From positions 1 through 8,048 of the forward strand of contig CAJVYJ010000078.1 of the NCBI GenBank assembly GCA_913009475.1: a stretch of 8,048 nucleotides of DNA. The letters run 5' to 3'. Positions 6,219 through 8,048 of this stretch are shown here, piece after piece. Source of the stretch: an uncultured Actinomycetes bacterium (GTDB lineage: Bacteria; Actinomycetota; Aquicultoria; CAJVYJ01). The notes below the pieces were generated by a model. The model saw nothing but the letters and a program-made list of their open reading frames with translations, was not told the DNA's origin and made no database searches. Made by a program: the position numbers and the translations under genes. Numbering within the stretch: the first letter of the stretch is position 1; each line of letters opens with the position of its first letter.

Positions 6219-6908
6219 TTATTTAACCACCCGATATTTTATCAGCGCCCAAAGCGCGGCAAAGCCATCGATCCAAGTGATCTTTTTACCTTCCGCGAAT
6301 TCCCGTCCGCTATATGATATGGGCACTTCATAGATGCGAATTTTACGCCTTAAGATCTTGGCGGTGATCTCCGGTTCAAAGTTAAAGTGATTTGATTTAA
6401 TATCTATCCCCTCCAGCGACTCTTTGGTAAAGAGTTTATAGCCGGTCTCCATATCGGACAAAGTAGTATTGTAAAGAATATTGGTCGTTAAAGATAAGAG
6501 GCGATTGCCGAGAAAGTGCCAAAACATCATATTGCGCCGCTCACCGGTGAAACGCGAGCCATAAACGACTTGAGCCTTTTTCTTAAGAATCGGCGCCAAC
6601 AAACGCTGATAATCACTGGGGTCGTATTCCAGGTCGGTATCTTGGATAATAATCAGATCACCGTTGGCGTGCTGCAAGCCGGTGCGTATGGCAGCACCTT
6701 TACCTTGGTTTTTTTTGTGGGTAAATACCCTGACGATAGAGTCGGACTCCATCTTTATAATATCCGCGGTGCCGTCATTGGAGGCGTCATCGACAATGAT
6801 GATTTCCCGGTCCATGCCGTCAGGCAATTCCACATTCCTAACCTGCCTGATTATCTCTTTTATGGTATTTTTTTCGTTATATGCCGGCATTATTATCGAC
6901 AGTTTCAA
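6219..6908 (-). CDS. DPM1-like family 2 glycosyltransferase (polyprenyl-phosphate sugar synthase type)
   Basis: A 229-residue single-domain GT2 enzyme of the dolichol-phosphate mannosyltransferase-like group, which moves mannose or glucose from a nucleotide donor to a polyprenyl phosphate at the membrane. Visible motifs are IIMPAYNE (5-12), IIVDDASNDGT (37-47), the metal-binding QDTDLEYDP (89-97), GSRF (117-120), SDMETGYKLF (151-160), FEPEITAK (177-184), EVPISYSGR (194-202) and EGKKI (206-210). No membrane segments follow the catalytic domain, so it resembles short DPM1 rather than long forms with C-terminal helices. The start is TTG at 6908-6906, overlapping the previous stop as TTGA and preceded by AAGGGGAA about 7 nt upstream; an internal ATG at codon 7 would cut the first strand. 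GDP-mannose from this locus is a likely donor, but related enzymes use UDP-glucose, so specificity is open. Confidence 0.9.
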   Translation of the reverse strand: MKLSIIMPAYNEKNTIKEIIRQVRNVELPDGMDREIIIVDDASNDGTADIIKMESDSIVRVFTHKKNQGKGAAIRTGLQHANGDLIIIQDTDLEYDPSDYQRLLAPILKKKAQVVYGSRFTGERRNMMFWHFLGNRLLSLTTNILYNTTLSDMETGYKLFTKESLEGIDIKSNHFNFEPEITAKILRRKIRIYEVPISYSGREFAEGKKITWIDGFAALWALIKYRVVK

Positions 6909-7834
6909 TTTAATTCCCCTTTAAACCAGGCAATTGTCTTATTCAGACCTTCCGTTAATGATATTTTCGGTTCCCAATCAAGTAATTTTTTAGCTTTAGT
7001 AATATCGGGCCGACGACGAGTCGGGTCATCAACCGGTAACGGATGATAACTTATTTCGGAGTCAGAAGCGCAAGCCCGGCGTGTAAATTCCGCCAATTTC
7101 AAGACGCTCATCTCATTAGGATTACCTAAATTAACAACCTCGGTCTTCGCCTCGGAAAATATCGCAGCCTTCAAACCCGCGACCAAGTCATCAACATAAC
7201 AAAGGCTTCGGGTCTGGCTGCCGTCGCCATAGACGGTCAGAGGCTCTCCCGTTAACGCTTGCTTAATAAAATTCGGTACCACCCGGCCGTCATTTAACCT
7301 CATAAACGGGCCAAAGGTATTAAAAATCCTGACAATTATAAAATTAATCTCATATTGGCGCCAGTATGACATTATCAGCGCCTCGGCAAAACGTTTGGCT
7401 TCATCGTAACAACTGCGGGGCCCATTGGGATTAACGTGGCCCCAATAAGTCTCATCCTGAACCGGTATCTGTGGGTCGCCGTAAACTTCCGAGGTCGAAG
7501 CCATTAAAAATCTGGAACCGTTTTTTCGCGCCGATTCCAACAAATTCTTAGTTCCCAGAGAATTAACCATCATAGTTTCTATGGGTAGTTTGTAGTAATC
7601 AACCGGACTGGCGGGGCTGGCCAAGTTAAAGATAAACTCAGCCTGAAAATCGACCCCCTCAGTAATATCCGCTTCCAACAGCGTAAAGGCCGGGTCATCC
7701 ATTAACGTCGCCACATTCTTTTTACTGCCGGTAACGTAGTTATCTATGCAGATGACTTCATGACCATCGGCAATCAATGACTTACATAAATTAGAGCCGA
7801 TAAAACCCGCGCCGCCGGCGACAGCTATCCTCAT
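6905..7834 (-). CDS. uxs: UDP-glucuronate decarboxylase (UDP-xylose synthase)
   Basis: A 309-residue extended SDR enzyme that oxidises UDP-glucuronate at C4, decarboxylates it and re-reduces it to UDP-xylose with bound NAD. The Rossmann motif GGAGFIG is at residues 7-13. The family signature LASPASPVDYY is at 71-81, followed by STSEVYGDP at 113-121 (Thr114 and Glu116), YWGHVNPNGPRSCYDEAKR at 130-148 (Tyr143 and Lys147), RIFNTFGPFM at 169-178, VYGDGSQTRS at 201-210 and DPTRRRPD at 270-277, where Arg273 fits the conserved substrate-binding arginine. Length and motifs match soluble bacterial Uxs, with no membrane anchor. The bifunctional ArnA/Pmr type is excluded because there is no formyltransferase domain. 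ATG at 7834-7832 overlaps the dehydrogenase stop as ATGA, with AAGGA 8 nt upstream. The substrate comes from that upstream gene, a strong functional pairing. Confidence 0.94.
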   Translation of the reverse strand: MRIAVAGGAGFIGSNLCKSLIADGHEVICIDNYVTGSKKNVATLMDDPAFTLLEADITEGVDFQAEFIFNLASPASPVDYYKLPIETMMVNSLGTKNLLESARKNGSRFLMASTSEVYGDPQIPVQDETYWGHVNPNGPRSCYDEAKRFAEALIMSYWRQYEINFIIVRIFNTFGPFMRLNDGRVVPNFIKQALTGEPLTVYGDGSQTRSLCYVDDLVAGLKAAIFSEAKTEVVNLGNPNEMSVLKLAEFTRRACASDSEISYHPLPVDDPTRRRPDITKAKKLLDWEPKISLTEGLNKTIAWFKGELN

Positions 7835-8048
7835 CGGCCGATTCCTTGATAAGTGAAACCAATACGCCTTAGCGTCTGCGGGTCCAGACAGTTTCTGGTA
7901 TCAAAAACGATGGGTTTATTAAGTAAATCCTTCATCTTTCTCCAATCAAGATATTTGAACTCTTCCCACTCAGTAATCAGAACAATGATATCACTACCCT
8001 CCGCCGTCTCATACGGACCGGCGGCATAAGTAATATTTTGCAGATATT
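7831..8048 (-). CDS. ugd: UDP-glucose 6-dehydrogenase, C-terminal end (cut by window edge)
   Basis: Only the last 71 codons plus the TGA stop are inside the window; the start lies beyond 8048. The visible part is the UDP-binding C-terminal domain of the UDP-glucose/GDP-mannose dehydrogenase family. It contains YETAEGSDIIVLITEWEEF, the LDW that follows, the IVFDTRN strand-turn, and the closing GFTYQGIGR, all typical of Ugd. The enzyme oxidises UDP-glucose twice with NAD to UDP-glucuronate. The gene overlaps the UDP-xylose synthase start by four bases (ATGA), so the two are translationally coupled and act in sequence. A GDP-mannose or UDP-N-acetylhexosamine dehydrogenase is less likely, given the TEWEEF motif and the neighbour. 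The catalytic cysteine and NAD domain are outside the window. Confidence 0.9.
   Translation of the reverse strand, partial: YLQNITYAAGPYETAEGSDIIVLITEWEEFKYLDWRKMKDLLNKPIVFDTRNCLDPQTLRRIGFTYQGIGR

Noticed and set aside
6516..7046. A 176-codon open frame on the plus strand
   Set aside because: It lies antisense to the DPM1-like gene and the UDP-xylose synthase gene, both of which carry clear family motifs; its own translation shows no recognisable domain.
1..8048. CRISPR array, insertion sequence, phage or defence genes
   Set aside because: No regularly spaced repeats, transposase, integrase or nuclease motifs are visible; all genes are sugar-nucleotide or glycosyltransferase families.

Overview
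The window comes from a bacterial nucleotide-sugar and glycosyltransferase locus. Every supported gene lies on the minus strand, so transcription runs from high to low coordinates. TGA ends three genes, so the standard bacterial code fits. TTG and GTG starts are used alongside ATG. The protein families, the compact overlapping layout and the moderate GC suggest an uncultured bacterium, possibly of the candidate phyla (Patescibacteria-like) type. That placement is an impression from protein style, not proven.

Layout in the direction of transcription. (a) 8048 to 3323 is a tight run of six genes: the 3' end of UDP-glucose 6-dehydrogenase, UDP-glucuronate decarboxylase (UDP-xylose synthase), a DPM1-like family 2 glycosyltransferase, two further family 2 glycosyltransferases, and a GDP-4-keto-6-deoxymannose reductase-like SDR. 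Neighbours overlap by 4 nt or are 2-5 nt apart, which indicates one operon. (b) 3322-3141 is a spacer with a short duplicated sequence that runs into the end of the reductase gene, a GC-rich palindrome resembling a dispersed repeat, an AT-rich stretch and a probable promoter. (c) 3140-2028 is a nucleotidyltransferase with a beta-helix tail, most likely mannose-1-phosphate guanylyltransferase. (d) 2027-1854 is a spacer with two inverted-repeat structures whose pairing is better in the gene-sense RNA strand than in the other. (e) 1853-894 is a GDP-mannose 4,6-dehydratase-like SDR that starts with TTG. (f) 820-1 is the 5' part of a phosphomannomutase/phosphoglucomutase running off the left edge. 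It has a hairpin between its Shine-Dalgarno sequence and its start codon.

Taken together, the genes can make two activated sugars. Phosphohexomutase, guanylyltransferase, 4,6-dehydratase and reductase form a complete route from mannose-6-phosphate to GDP-6-deoxyhexose, probably GDP-D-rhamnose. The dehydrogenase and decarboxylase turn UDP-glucose into UDP-glucuronate and UDP-xylose. The three glycosyltransferases would use such donors to build a surface glycan. No flippase, polymerase or ligase is visible, so the final product (S-layer glycan, O-chain-like polymer or glycolipid) cannot be named. None of the protein families is new. The least explained parts are the structured spacers and the division of labour between the two related SDR enzymes.
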